Part shown: positions 33,825-47,835 of the stretch, one piece after another
How positions within the stretch are numbered: position 1 is the stretch's first letter
Layout of the letters: the number at the start of each line of letters is the position of its first letter
Assembly (NCBI GenBank): GCA_963921195.1
Contig: OY992537.1
Span: forward strand, 200,594,581 to 200,658,580
From: Pegoplata infirma
Lineage: Eukaryota; Arthropoda; Insecta; Diptera; Anthomyiidae
Direction: 5' to 3'
DNA: 64,000 nt
Notes under the pieces: model-generated
Database searches by the model: none
The model's input: the letters and a program-made list of their open reading frames with translations, nothing else
Told to the model about the DNA's origin: nothing
Position numbers and translations under genes: made by a program

Positions 33825-36800
33825 TAAAATTATAGATAGATCGATAATTTAAAATTTTCTATAGAAAATTGTTAAAATTATCGATAGATCGATAATTTAA
33901 AATTTTCTATAGAAAATTGTTAAAATTATCGATAGATCGATAATTTAAAATTTTCTATAGAAAATTGTTAAAATTATCGATAGATCGATAATTTAAAATT
34001 TTCTATAGAAAATTGTTAAAATTATCGATAGATCGATAATTTAAAATTTTCTATAGAAAATTGTTAAAATTATCGATAGATCGATATTTTAAAATTTTCT
34101 ATAGAAAATTGTTAAAATTATCGATAGATCGATAATTTTAAATTTTCTATAGAAAATTGTTAAAATTATCGATAGATCGATAATTTTAAATTTTCTATAG
34201 AAAATTGTTAAAATTATCGATAGATCGATAATTTAAAATTTTTATAGAAAATTGTTAAAATTATCGATAGATCGATAATTTAAAATTTTCTATAGAAAAT
34301 TGTTAAAGTTATCGATAGATCGATAATTTAAAATTTTCTATAGAAAATTGTTAAAATTATCGATAGATCGATAATTTAAAATTTTCTATAGAAAATTGTT
34401 AAAATTATCGATAGATCGATAATTTAAAATTTTCTATAGAAAATTGTTAAAATTATCGATAGATCGATAATTTAAAATTTTCTATAGAAAATTGTTAAAA
34501 TTATCGATAGATCGATAATTTAAAATTTTCTATAGAAAATTGTTAAAATTATCGATAGATCGATAATTTAAAATTTTCTATAGAAAATTGTTAAAATTAT
34601 CGATAGATCGATAATTTAAAATTTTCTATAGAAAATTGTTAAAATTATCGATAGATCGATAATTTAAAATTTTCTATAGAAAATTGTTAAAATTATCGAT
34701 AGATCGATAATTTAAAATTTTCTATAGAAAATTGTTAAAATTATCGATAGATCGATAATTTAAAATTTTCTATAGAAAATTGTTAAAATTATCGATAGAT
34801 CGATAATTTAAAATTTTCTATAGAAAATTGTTAAAATTATCGATAGATCGATAATTTAAAATTTTCTATAGAAAATTGTTAAAATTATCGATAGATCGAT
34901 AATTTAAAATTTTCTATAGAAAATTGTTAAAATTATCGATAGATCGATAATTTAAAATTTTCTATAGAAAATTGTTAAAATTATCGATAGATCGATAATT
35001 TAAAATTTTCTATAGAAAATTGTTAAAATTATCGATAGATCGATAATTTAAAATTTTCTATAGAAAATTGTTAAAATTATCGATAGATCGATAATTTAAA
35101 ATTTTCTATAGAAAATTGTTAAAATTATCGATAGATCGATAATTTAAAATTTTCTATAGAAAATTGTTAAAATTATCGATAGATCGATAATTTAAAATTT
35201 TCTATAGAAAATTGTTAAAATTATCGATAGATCGATAATTTAAAATTTTCTATAGAAAATTGTTAAAATTATCGATAGATCGATAATTTAAAATTTTCTA
35301 TAGAAAATTGTTAAAATTATCGATAGATCGATAATTTAAAATTTTCTATAGAAAATTGTTAAAATTATCGATAGATCGATAATTTAAAATTTTCTATAGA
35401 AAATTGTTAAAATTATCGATAGATCGATAATTTAAAATTTTCTATAGAAAATTGTTAAAATTATCGATAGATCGATAATTTAAAATTTTCTATAGAAAAT
35501 TGTTAAAATTATCGATAGATCGATAATTTAAAATTTTCTATAGAAAATTGTTAAAATTATCGATAGATCGATAATTTAAAATTTTCTATAGAAAATTGTT
35601 AAAATTATCGATAGATCGATAATTTAAAATTTTCTATAGAAAATTGTTAAAATTATCGATAGATCGATAATTTAAAATTTTCTATAGAAAATTGTTAAAA
35701 TTATCGATAGATCGATATTTTAAAATTTTCTATAGAAAATTGTTAAAATTATCGATAGATCGATAATTTTAAATTTTCTATAGAAAATTGTTAAAATTAT
35801 CGATAGATCGATAATTTAAAATTTTCTATAGAAAATTGTTAAAATTATCGATAGATCGATAATTTAAAATTTTTTATAGAAAATTGTTAAAATTATCGAT
35901 AGATCGATAATTTAAAATTTTCTATAGAAAATTGTTAAAATTATCGATAGATCGATAATTTAAAATTTTCTATAGAAAATTGTTAAAATTATCGATAGAT
36001 CGATAATTTAAAATTTTCTATAGAAAATTGTTAAAATTATCGATAGATCGATAATTTAAAATTTTCTATAGAAAATTGTTAAAATTATCGATAGATCGAT
36101 AATTTAAAATTTTCTATAGAAAATTGTTAAAATTATCGATAGATCGATAATTTAAAATTTTCTATAGAAAATTGTTAAAATTATCGATAGATCGATAATT
36201 TAAAATTTTCTATAGAAAATTGTTAAAATTATCGATAGATCGATAATTTAAAATTTTCTATAGAAAATTGTTAAAATTATCGATAGATCGATAATTTAAA
36301 ATTTTCTATAGAAAATTGTTAAAATTATCGATAGATCGATAATTTAAAATTTTCTATAGAAAATTGTTAAAATTATCGATAGATCGATAATTTAAAATTT
36401 TCTATAGAAAATTGTTAAAATTATAGATAGATCGATAATTTAAAATTTTCTATAGAAAATTGTTAAAATTATCGATAGATCGATAATTTAAAATTTTCTA
36501 TAGAAAATTGTTAAAATTATCGATAGATCGATAATTTAAAATTTTCTATAGAAAATTGTTAAAATTATCGATAGATCGATAATTTAAAATTTTCTATAGA
36601 AAATTGTTAAAATTATCGATAGATCGATAATTTAAAATTTTCTATAGAAAATTGTTAAAATTATCGATAGATCGATATTTTAAAATTTTCTATAGAAAAT
36701 TGTTAAAATTATCGATAGATCGATAATTTTAAATTTTCTATAGAAAATTGTTAAAATTATCGATAGATCGATAATTTTAAATTTTCTATAGAAAATTGTT

Positions 36801-36905
36801 AAAATTATCGATAGATCGATAATTTAAAATTTTTTATAGAAAATTGTTAAAATTATCGATAGATCGATAATTTAAAATTTTCTATAGAAAATTGTTAAAG
36901 TTATC
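33825..36905 (+). repeat. Second higher-order duplication inside the satellite (offset about 2592 bp)
   Basis: The variant series ATAGATAG (33832), GATATTTTAAAA (34084), two AATTTTAAATTT units, TTTTTATAG and GTTAAAGTTATCG (34306) recurs in the same order at 36424-36900. The shift is 54 units of 48 bp, with one base gained. A partial series is also seen at 35714-35875 and 40211-40490. Confidence 0.8.
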
Positions 36906-38146
36906 GATAGATCGATAATTTAAAATTTTCTATAGAAAATTGTTAAAATTATCGATAGATCGATAATTTAAAATTTTCTATAGAAAATTGTTAAAATTAT
37001 CGATAGATCGATAATTTAAAATTTTCTATAGAAAATTGTTAAAATTATCGATAGATCGATAGATGTTAAAATTATCAATAGATCGATAATTTAAAATTTT
37101 CTATAGAAAATTGTTAAAATTATCGATAGATCGATAATTTAAAATTTTCTATAGAAAATTGTTAAAATTATCCATAGATCGATAATTTAAAATTTTCTAT
37201 AGAAAATTGTTAAAATTATCGATAGATCGATAATTTAAAATTTTCTATAGAAAATTGTTAAAATTATCGATAGATCGATAATTTAAAATTTTCTATAGAA
37301 AATTGTTAAAATTATAGATAGATCGATAATTTAAAATTTTCTATAGAAAACTAGTCGAATAGCCTGTCCCTGCCAGGCGGAACACCAAATCACTTTTCTC
37401 AATAGTTCTAATATTTTACCAAACTTTAAAAAAAATTATGTTTGTGCTTAAAAATTTAATATTGCTAGATTGAGTTACATCAATATATTTCCCAAACTGG
37501 AAAAAAATTAATGAGTGTAAAAGGTTTTATTGATAAAATTTTAGAACTAAATTTAGAACGCCCATTTCGTCTCTCCGTCCATAAACCGGATATCAAAAAT
37601 CCATCGTGTGGATCTGTCCCATGGTCACTCCTATATACATGGCAATTTTTATCTTTCTTTTTATCATGAAGTGTTTTAAAATTAGTTAAAATGTTAAAAA
37701 ACACAAAAATTTTTCCACTTAAATTTTTCCTTATAATTCTTCGTACACAGTTTAAATATTAAATCTGACTTCATAAGGATATGATCCATTGTCAATACTT
37801 TAAGCTTTACAATTTTCAGCTTCCTAAGTCATTAGGGGTTTCAGAAATAGTTTAAATATTTAAAAACTAAATTTCGCCGTCTTCCGCCACTCCCCCTGAC
37901 TTAAAGGCCGAAAATCCGGCTACGTTACCGATTATATAAGTATACAAACTGAACAAAATTCACAACGGATTTTTTGTATTTCCGCCCTTTCACTGGATAT
38001 CCAGGTCAGAGTTGATCTTTGCCATTGTCCGTACCATATGTATTCTAATTTTCATCTTTCAAGGTCATAAGGTGTCTTCAAAATTAGGTTAGATGTAAAA
38101 ACATAATTTTTCCACGCCCATTTCTTCTCTTAATTCTCCGTCCCTA

Positions 38147-38373
38147 CACAGAGAGAACAGTTTAGTTGTGCCAGCCGAATTTAGAGCCAACTGCATAGTT
38201 TAATAATAACAACCGAAATTTTCGGTTGCCATAACCAAAATTTGTTTTGAAAATTTAACTTCTGTTGGTCCAAATAAATTTCGGTAATCGCAACCGAAAA
38301 TTTCAGTTGTTGTAATTAAACCATGCAGTTGGCTCTTAATTCGTCTGGCACAATTAAACTGTTTTTTTCTGTG
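38147..38373. mobile_element. 227-bp MITE with about 80-bp inverted repeats and TA duplication
   Basis: CACAGAGAGAACAGTTTA and GTGCCAGCCGAATT at the left are answered by the inverse at the right (CTGTTTTTTTCTGTG). TA lies on both sides (38145-38146 and 38374-38375), and the host repeat unit reads on normally across the insertion (CTCCGTCCCTA then TTCCAAAATT). The target and size suggest a Tc1/mariner-type MITE. Confidence 0.82.
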
Positions 38374-38419
38374 TATTCCAAAATTTTTAAATCTGACTAC
38401 TTTATGATAAGCTCCATCG

Positions 38420-39850
38420 TTAGTACTATACTCGTATCCACGCCCCTTTTCCCTCTCAATTCTCCGTCCACAGTCCAAAAATTTTAAGTCTGACTACTTA
38501 AGGATATGCTCCAGTGTCAGGACAATATGCTTGCAATTTTCGGCTGCGTAGGTCATTAGGGCTTTAAAGTTAGTCAAATAAAAAAAATAAAACACAATAT
38601 TGCCTTGCCCCTTTTTCCTCTCAACTCTCCATCTACATTCCAAAAATGTTAAATCGGACTACTTTAGAATATACTTCATAGTAAGGACTAAATGTTCGGG
38701 ATTTTTAGCTTCCGTATTTATTGGGGCTGAGCTTAAAAATACTCTTAAATGTAAAAAAAAAAAAATTTTGCCAAGTCCATTTTTTCTCGTAATTCGCCGC
38801 CCACAGGCAAAAAATCCGACTTCGTAAGAATCTGTCCCTGGTGTTTTATTATATACATGCCAATTTTAAGCTTTTAAGTCCATCAATGAGATTCAAAAGG
38901 CGGTGGATACACAAAAAATAAGAGAAACACAAAAAAATAAAATATATATTCAGAAAATAGATGGAAATAAATTAACCACGCCCTTTGCCTTTCTTATTCT
39001 CCGCCCATACACTGGATATCAAAAATCCAGGCTCGTGTTGATCTTTCACATGAAACCTTCTATATACATGCCAATTCTGTGCATTTTCCGCCTCCTTTGG
39101 GGCTTCAAAAGAAGTTAAAATGTTAAAAATCTCAATTTTGTCACTCCCCATTTTCCTTTCAATTCTCCGCCCACAGTCTAAAAATTTAAAATTTGACTAC
39201 TTCAGGATATGCTTCATCGATAGGACTTTACGCTAGAAAATTTTCAGCTTCCTAAGTCATTAGAGGACTTTAAAATAAGCAAAAATGCCAATTTTCATCT
39301 TCTATATCAAATTAAATATTAAAAAACACAATTTTGCCACGCCCCATTTTTCTCTTAATTCTTCTACCACAGTTTAAAAAATTTAAATCCAATTACTTCA
39401 GGATATGCTTCATTGTTAGAACTAAATGCTATGCAATTTTCCGCTTCCTAAGTCATTTGGGGTTTCAAAAGAAGTAAAAATTTTAAATAATCCCAATTTT
39501 GCCACGCCACTTTTCCCTCAATTCTCCGCCTACATTACGAAAATTTTGAATCCGACTACTTGGGGATATGCGCCATCGTTAGGACTATATTCTAGGACAT
39601 TTTCAGATTCCTAAGTCATTTGGGGGCTTTAAATTAAGCAAAAACGTAAAAAAATTGCAGTTTGCCACGCTCACTTTCCCGCTTATTTCTCCGCCCACAG
39701 GCAAAAAATCGAAAATCCGGCTACGTTAGGATCTGCCCCAGGTGTTTTACTATAAGCATGCCAATTTTCAGCTTTGTAGCTCATCAGTGGGCTTCAAAAA
39801 GCTCTGGATAGACAAAAAAAGAGGAACACACAAATAGGGAAATTATATAT
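38420..39850 (+). repeat. Diverged 165-200-bp repeats forming the Helitron body
   Basis: CCACGCCCC-like strings followed by TCAATTCTCCGCCCACAG recur near 38113, 38438, 38603, 38770, 38973, 39140, 39330, 39500 and 39664, each followed by TTAAATCTGACTACTT-like and CTAAGTCATTAGGGG-like strings. Units are far more diverged than the satellite around them, so they were present before the insertion. Confidence 0.8.
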
Positions 39851-39855
39851 ATAGA

Positions 39856-42800
39856 TTGTTAAAATTATCGATAGATCGATAATTTAAAATTTTCTATAGA
39901 AAATTGTTAAAATTATCGATAGATCGATAATTTAAAATTTTCTATAGAAAATTGTTAAAATTATCGATAGATCGATAATTTAAAATTTTCTATAGAAAAT
40001 TGTTAAAATTATCGATAGATCGATAATTTAAAATTTTCTATAGAAAATTGTTAAAATTATCGATAGATCGATAATTTAAAATTTTCTATAGAAAATTGTT
40101 AAAATTATCGATAGATCGATAATTTAAAATTTTCTATAGAAAATTGTTAAAATTATCGATAGATCGATAATTTAAAATTTTCTATAGAAAATTGTTAAAA
40201 TTATCGATAGATCGATATTTTAAAATTTTCTATAGAAAATTGTTAAAATTATCGATAGATCGATAATTTTAAATTTTCTATAGAAAATTGTTAAAATTAT
40301 CGATAGATCGATAATTTTAAATTTTCTATAGAAAATTGTTAAAATTATCGATAGATCGATAATTTTAAATTTTCTATAGAAAATTGTTAAAATTATCGAT
40401 AGATCGATAATTTTAAATTTTCTATAGGAAATTGTTAAAATTATCGATAGATCGATAATTTAAAATTTTCTATAGAAAATTGTTAAAGTTATCGATAGAT
40501 CGATAATTTAAAATTTTCTATAGAAAATTGTTAAAATTATCGATAGATCGATAATTTAAAATTTTCTATAGAAAATTGTTAAAATTATCGATAGATCGAT
40601 AATTTAAAATTTTCTATAGAAAATTGTTAAAATTATCGATAGATCGATAATTTAAAATTTTCTATAGAAAATTGTTAAAATTATCGATAGATCGATAATT
40701 TAAAATTTTCTATAGAAAATTGTTAAAATTATCGATAGATCGATAATTTAAAATTTTCTATAGAAAATTGTTAAAATTATCGATAGATCGATAATTTAAA
40801 ATTTTCTATAGAAAATTGTTAAAATTATCGATAGATCGATAATTTAAAATTTTCTATAGAAAATTGTTAAAATTATCGATAGATCGATAATTTAAAATTT
40901 TCTATAGAAAATTGTTAAAATTATCGATAGATCGATAATTTAAAATTTTCTATAGAAAATTGTTAAAATTATCGATAGATCGATAATTTAAAATTTTCTA
41001 TAGAAAATTGTTAAAATTATCGATAGATCGATAATTTAAAATTTTCTATAGAAAATTGTTAAAATTATCGATAGATCGATAATTTAAAATTTTCTATAGA
41101 AAATTGTTAAAATTATCGATAGATCGATATTTTAAAATTTTCTATAGAAAATTGTTAAAATTATCGATAGATCGATAATTTAAAATTTTCTATAGAAAAT
41201 TGTTAAAATTATCGATAGATCGATAATTTAAAATTTTCTATAGAAAATTGTTAAAATTATCGATAGATCGATAATTTAAAATTTTTTATAGAAAATTGTT
41301 AAAATTATCGATAGATCAATAATTTAAAATTTTCTATAGAAAATTGTTAAAATTATCGATAGATCGATAATTTAAAATTTTCTATAGAAAATTGTTAAAA
41401 TTATCGATAGATCGATAATTTAAAATTTTCTATAGAAAATTGTTAAAATTATCGATAGATCGATAATTTAAAATTTTCTATAGAAAATTGTTAAAATTAT
41501 CGATAGATCGATAATTTAAAATTTTCTATAGAAAATTGTTAAAATTATCGGTAAATCGATAATTTAAAATTTTCTATAGAAAATTGTTAAAATTATCGAT
41601 AGATCGATAATTTAAAATTTTCTATAGAAAATTGTTAAAATTATCGATAGATCGATAATTTAAAATTTTCTATAGAAAATTGTTAAAATTATCGATAGAT
41701 CGATAATTTAAAATTTTCTATAGAAAATTGTTAAAATTATCGATAGATCGATAATTTAAAATTTTCTATAGAAAATTTTTAAAATTATCGATAGATCGAT
41801 AATTTAAAATTTTCTATAGAAAATTTTTAAAATTATCGATAGATCGATAATTTAAAATTTTCTATAGAAAATTGTTAAAATTATCGATGTATTGATAATT
41901 TAAAATTAAAATTTTCTATAGAAAATTGTTAAAATTATCGATGTATCGATAACTAAAAATTTTCTATAGAAGATTGTTAAAATTATCGATGTATCGATAA
42001 TCGAAAATTTTCTATAGAAAATTGTTAAAATTATCGATGTATCGTTAATTTAAAATTTTCTATAGAAAATTGTTAAAATTATCGATGTATCGATGTATCG
42101 ATAATTTAAAATTGGTAAAATTATCAATAGATCGATAATTTAAAATTTTCTATAGAAAATAGCTAAAATTATCGATAAATCGATAATTTAAAATTTTCTA
42201 TAGAAAATTGTTAAAATTATCAATAGATCGATAATTTAAAATTTTCTATAGAAAATAGTTAAAATTATCGATAAATCGATAATTTAAAATTTTCTATAGA
42301 AAATTGTTAAAATTATCGATGTATCGGTAATTTAAAATTTTCTTTAGAAAATTGTTAAAATTATCGATGTATCGATAATTTAAAATTTTCTATAGAAAAT
42401 TGTTAAAATTATCGATGTATCGATAATTTAAAATTTTCTATAGAAAATTGTTAAAATTATCGATGTATCGATAATTTAAAATTTTCTATAGAAAATTGTT
42501 AAAATTATCGATGTATCGATAATTTAAAATTTTCTATAGAAAATTGTTAAAATTATCGATGTATCGATAATTTAAAATTTTCTATAGAAAATTGTTAAAA
42601 TTATCGATGTATCGATAATTTAAAATTTTCTATAGAAAATTGTTAAAATTATCAATGTAACGATAATTTAAAATTTTCTATAGAAAATTGTAAAAATTAT
42701 CGATGTATGGATAATTTAAAATTTTCTATAGAAAATTGTAAAAATTATCGATGTATGGATAATTTAAAATTTTCTATAGAAAATTGTTAAAATTATCGAT

Positions 42801-44580
42801 GTATCGATAATTTAAAATTTTCTATAGAAAATTGTTAAAATTATCGATGTATCGATAATTTAAAATTTTCTATAGAAAATTGTTAAAATTATCGATAGAT
42901 CGATAATTTAAAATTTTCTATAGAAAATTGTTAAAATTATCGATAGATCGATAATTTAAAATTTTCTATAGAAAATTGTTAAAATTATCGATAGATCGAT
43001 AATTTAAAATTTTCTATAGAAAATTGCTAAAATTATCGATAGATCGATAATTTAAAATTTTCTATAGAAAATTGCTAAAATTATCGATAGATCGATAATT
43101 TAAAATTTTCTATAGAAAATTGTTAAAATTATCGATAGATCGATAATTTAAAATTTTCTATAGAAAATTGTTAAAATTATCGATGGATCGATAATTTAAA
43201 ATTTTCTATAGAAAATTGTTAAAATTATCGATAGATCGATAATTTAAAATTTTCTATAGAAAATTGTTAAAATTATCGATAGATCGATAATTTAAAATTT
43301 TCTATAGAAAATTGTTAAAATTATCGATAGATCGATAATTTAAAATTTTCTATAGAAAATTGTTAAAATTATCGATAGATCGATAATTTAAAATTTTCTA
43401 TAGAAAATTGTTAAAATTATCGATAGATCGATAATTTAAAATTTTCTATAGAAAATTGTTAAAATTATCGATAGATCGATAATTTAAAATTTTCTATAGA
43501 AAATTGTTAAAATTATCGATAGATCGATAATTTAAAATTTTCTATAGAAAATTGTTAAAATTATCGATAGATCGATAATTTAAAATTTTCTATAGAAAAT
43601 TGTTAAAATTATCGATAGATCGATAATTTAAAATTTTCTATAGAAAATTGTTAAAATTATCGATAGATCGATAATTTAAAATTTTCTATAGAAAATTGTT
43701 AAAATTATCGATAGATCGATAATTTAAAATTTTCTATAGAAAATTGTTAAAATTATCTATAGATCGATAATTTAAAATTTTCTATAGAAAATTGTTAAAA
43801 TTATCGATAGATCGATAATTTAAAATTTTCTATAGAAAATTGTTAAAATTATCGATAGATCGATAATTTAAAATTTTCTATAGAAAATTGTTAAAATTAT
43901 CGATAGATCGATAATTTAAAATTTTCTATAGAAAATTGTTAAAATTATCGATAGATCGATAATTTAAAATTTTCTATAGAAAATTGTTAAAATTATCGAT
44001 AGATCGATAATTTAAAATTTTCTATAGAAAATTGTTAAAATTATCGATAGATCGATAATTTAAAATTTTCTATAGAATAGATCGATAATTTAAAATTTTC
44101 TATAGAAAATTGTTAAAAATTATCGATGTATCGATTATCGATAATTTAAAATTTTCTATACAAAATTGTTAAAATTATCGATAGATCGATAATTTAAAAT
44201 TTTCTATAGAAAATTGTTAAAAATATCGATTGATCGATAATTTAAAATTTTCTATAGAAAATTGTTAAAATTATCGATGTATTGATAATTTAAAATTTTC
44301 TATAGAAAATTGTTAAAATTATCGATGTATCGATAATTTAAAATTTTCTATAGAAAATTGTTAAAATTATCGATGCATCGATAATTTAAAATTTATTATA
44401 GAACATTGTTAAAATTATCGATGTATCGATAATTTAAAATTTTCTATAGAAAATTGTTAAAATTATCGATAGATCGATAATTTAAAATTTTCTATAGAAA
44501 ATTGTTAAAATTATCGATGTATCGATAATTTAAAATTTTCTATAGAAAATTGTTAAAATTATCGATGCATCGATAAAGAA
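39856..44580. repeat. 48-bp satellite, block after the Helitron
   Basis: The array resumes in phase right at the Helitron end. Units are mostly the AGATCGAT type up to 41880, then a GTATCGAT type mixed in at 41880-42870, the AGATCGAT type again to 44090, and a mixture with rearranged units to the end (for example a shortened unit at 44075-44090). The last units fade into AATTATCGATAATTTTATT at 44590. Confidence 0.97.
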
Positions 44581-46299
44581 AATTTCAATTATCGATAATT
44601 TTATTAAATTTGTTTACCAAGAAAATTTAATTTCCCTAAGAATTTCATTTTATCTCTGTAGTGCATATTCTTGTTGTGTTGGTTTTCTGCAATTTTAAAT
44701 TTGCATTTTTTGCATATTTAAACAGTTTTTCAGCTTATATTTGCATGCTGTTGCATGCATTTAATTTTAATATATTTATATATGTATTGCAGCAGTCTTT
44801 TTTTAGCAGTTTTTTATGTCTTGTTTTTTTTGTTAATTTTATGCTTTTATTTGATAGTTGTTTCATTTCCCCATTTTAGTTTTCATATTATAGAAATTTT
44901 TATTCTTGTTTGATTTTAATGTTGTACGTTTTTCGTTATATTTTTTTATTTTATTTTTAACAAGTACTAATTTTTTATGGACGTCACAAATTCTGGAAAG
45001 GGGCAACAAATGTTTTACTCGTATATTTTCTCAGTAAAGTCTATAAATTTTAAAACCACTTAAGTGGTAAAGCGTGATTGGGTTTGATAATTAGAATAAA
45101 CTAACAAAAATTTTTTTTTAAATTTTAGTGAAAGTAAGACAAACTATAAAATTGTTATAATGTTCAGGCTTTTTATATAAAACACTTATTGGGAAATAGT
45201 TTTTAATTGTATTTTTTAATTTATTTCGTTTAAATATTGTATAAGTGGTCAAAAGTTGTTGGAATTCTTTAAAAGAAATGGCAAAAAGTTTTATGTGTAT
45301 TGTTGATTTATTAATATTTTTTAGGGTCAATTGTTATATGAACTGTTTTAAATTGGATAAAGTAAATTTATAAAATATCAAAAGTGTCCTTTAGAATTTT
45401 TTTTACACTTATCCTCAAATTTACAGGATTTTTAGATTTTGAAATATTATTACAATTATAATTACTTGAAAATTGTATAAGAGGCGTATACTTAATTTTG
45501 TAATTGACTTAAAAAAACAATCATACGCAATGGTGCACAGTGTTTTATATTTAATAATTCGGCCATTCAGTAACTACTGGAACGATTGCTTACGTAATTG
45601 ACCCAACATGACCAATAGATTAGAAAATATTAGGAATACCAAAACATTAAATGCTTTAAAATCACTACAAATTCGTGTAAAAAAATCTAGCTCTAATTTA
45701 AACAAAGCCTCTAGTGTTTTGTTATGAAAAGTATCAACTTTCATTTTCTTTCGATTTCATTTTATTCCGATCCCAAAAAATTTGATTTTGTATCACTGTG
45801 TAATCAAGTAATTTCCCATATTTTTAAAGTTATTTTCCTTATTAAAAAAAAGAGCCTTTTTCCAATTTTTTTCTCATTTATTTTGTAATTTAATTTATGA
45901 ACCATATTATTTCCTAGTCAACCATGAAATTAAGAGTAACAAATCATAGAAATTCTTTTTCTCTTTTTTTTTTAATACAAAAGCCAAAAAAATAAACTCT
46001 ATTTAAAAAGCTACTTATAATAAACAACATCAGTGTCATTTCAATAATGCCAAACAAAAGCCGGAAATGCCAAAAGAAAATAAAATGTAATTGACAGCAG
46101 TCAAAACAAAGCACACATACAAACACAAAAAAAAATGTGTAAGAACAAGCAATAATAAGAATAATAACAAAAGGACATAAACATTATGAACACATACAAA
46201 CACTTATGCATTCATGCACACACAAACACATTTAATCGGTTAAAAAAATGAGTTTAAATTGTTTAACCCATTAATAGCTAAATTAATAAAAATGAATAT
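44581..46299. other. Non-satellite spacer of 1.7 kb between satellite blocks
   Basis: AT-rich sequence of normal complexity. Open frames of 60-72 codons occur on both strands without domain motifs; one at 44661-44879 is hydrophobic by composition (Phe/Leu rich), as T-rich sequence gives by chance. I see no inverted repeat ends or direct duplication at the limits, so whether it is an insertion or old flank is open. Confidence 0.5.
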
Positions 46300-47835
46300 T
46301 ATGGCATTAAAATTTTCTACAGAAAATTCTATAAGTTATCAATACATTTTCTATAGAAATTCTATAGTTATCGATAAATAGATAAACTAAAAATGTTCTA
46401 TGGAAAATTCTATAGTTATCGATATATCGATGACTTTAAAATTTTCTAAAGAAAATTTTATAGTTATTAATATATCGATCATTTTCAAAATGTTCTATAG
46501 AAAATTCTTTAGTTATCGATACATCGATAACTTTAAAATTTTCTATAGATAATTCTATAGTTATCGATTTATCGATAACTTCAACATTTTCTATAGAAAA
46601 TTCTATAGTTATCGATACATCGATAACTTCAAAAATTTCTATAGAAAATTCTAGTTTATCGGTAACTAGAATTTTCTATAGAAATTTTTTAAGTTATCGA
46701 TGTATCGATAACTATTGAATTTTCTATAGAAAATTTTTAAATATTTTTTATAGAAAATTCTATAGTTATCTATACATCGATAACTTCAAAATTTTTTATA
46801 GAAAATTCTATAGTTATCTATACATCGATAACTTCAAAATTTTCTATAGAAAATTCTAGTTACCGATACATCATAATTTTTTAAAATGTTCTATACAAAA
46901 TTCTATAGTTATCGATATATCGATAACTTAAAAATTTTCTTTAGAAAATTCTAAAGTTATCGACATATCGATAACTTCAAAATTTTGTATAGCAAAATAT
47001 ATAGTTATCGATATATCGATAACTTCAAAATTTTCTTTAGAGAATTCTATAGTTATCGATAGTTTCAAAATTTACTATAAAAAATTTTATTCATTTTATT
47101 TACATCATAATTTTTTAAAATGTTCTATACAAAATTCTATAGTTATCGATATATCGATAACTTAAAAATTTTCTTTAGAAAATTCTAAAGTTATCGACAT
47201 ATCGATAACTTCAAAATTTTGTATAGCAAAATATATAGTTATCTATATATCGATAACTTCAAAAATTTCTATAGAGAATTCTATTATTATCGATATACCG
47301 ATAACTTCAAATTATTCTAACGATTTCTTAAAAAATACTATAGAAAACAATAGGTATGGATATATCGGTTAAAAGTTTCAGTAGAAAAAAATCAATAGTT
47401 ATTGGTAAATCGATAACTATACAGATAACTTAAAAATTGTCTAAAGAAAATTCAATAAGTTATTGATATATCGAAAACTTAAAAATTGTCCATATAATTC
47501 TATAGTTATCGATAACTACAACATTTTCTATTGAAAATTCTGTAGTTACCGATATATTGAAAACTTTAAAATTTTCTATAGAAAATGCTATAGTTACCAA
47601 TATATCGATAACTTCAAAATTTTCTAAAGTTGTCGATTTCTTTGAATTTTTCTACAAAAATAGTTTCCGATATGTCGATAACTTCGAAATTTTCTAAAGT
47701 TAAAGATTTCTTTGAAATTTTCTATAAAAAATTCAATAGTTATCAATATATCGATAACTTAAAAATTTTCAGCTGAAAATTCAATAGTTAGCCATAAATC
47801 GATAACTATACAAATTTAGTGTTTTATATTTATAC
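46300..47835. repeat. Diverged 48-bp satellite, left outer block
   Basis: About 30 degenerate units of TTCTATAGTTATCGATATAT and CGATAACTTCAAAATTTTCT still show the 48-bp period and the two palindromic modules. The half-site partner is now GTTATCGAT...ATCGATAAC. A segment near 46870-47000 recurs at 47105-47235 with shared variants. The decay contrasts with the clean core block. Confidence 0.88.

Larger units (their letters stand above)
27297..37350. repeat. 48-bp satellite, main homogeneous block
   Basis: The unit has two modules: AATTTTCTATAGAAAATT, an 18-bp perfect palindrome, and ATTATCGATAGATCGATAAT, a near-palindrome. Rows of the sequence repeat every 240 bases, that is 5 x 48. From 28530 on, all units point one way and most are identical. 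The first 1.2 kb is mixed: orientation flips occur near 27640, 28050 and 28530, and a 40-bp variant lacking one ATCGAT half-site fills 27650-27830. Common variants are CTATAG for CGATAG and ATAGATAG. No open frame. The repeated TATCGATA equals the DREF site and CGATA the BEAF-32 site known in Drosophila. Confidence 0.97.
37351..39855 (-). mobile_element. Non-autonomous Helitron with textbook ends, inserted in the satellite
   Basis: On the reverse strand it starts TCTATATATATAA and ends CTAG, with a hairpin (GCCTG, seven bases, CAGGC) about ten bases before the end. Both junctions can be read exactly: the satellite unit AACAATTTTC is split between A and T with nothing lost or duplicated. 5' TC, 3' hairpin plus CTRR, and A/T insertion without duplication are the known Helitron signature. 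There is no Rep/helicase frame; the body is mostly diverged repeats of 165-200 bp. It would need a helper element. Confidence 0.9.

Noticed and set aside
27297..44580. CRISPR-like array
   Set aside because: Units are contiguous tandem repeats without unique spacers, and the setting is a fly genome.
45535..45800. CACAGTG and CACTGTG heptamers facing each other, as in Transib-type ends
   Set aside because: Beyond the seven bases the ends do not match well, and no target duplication is visible.
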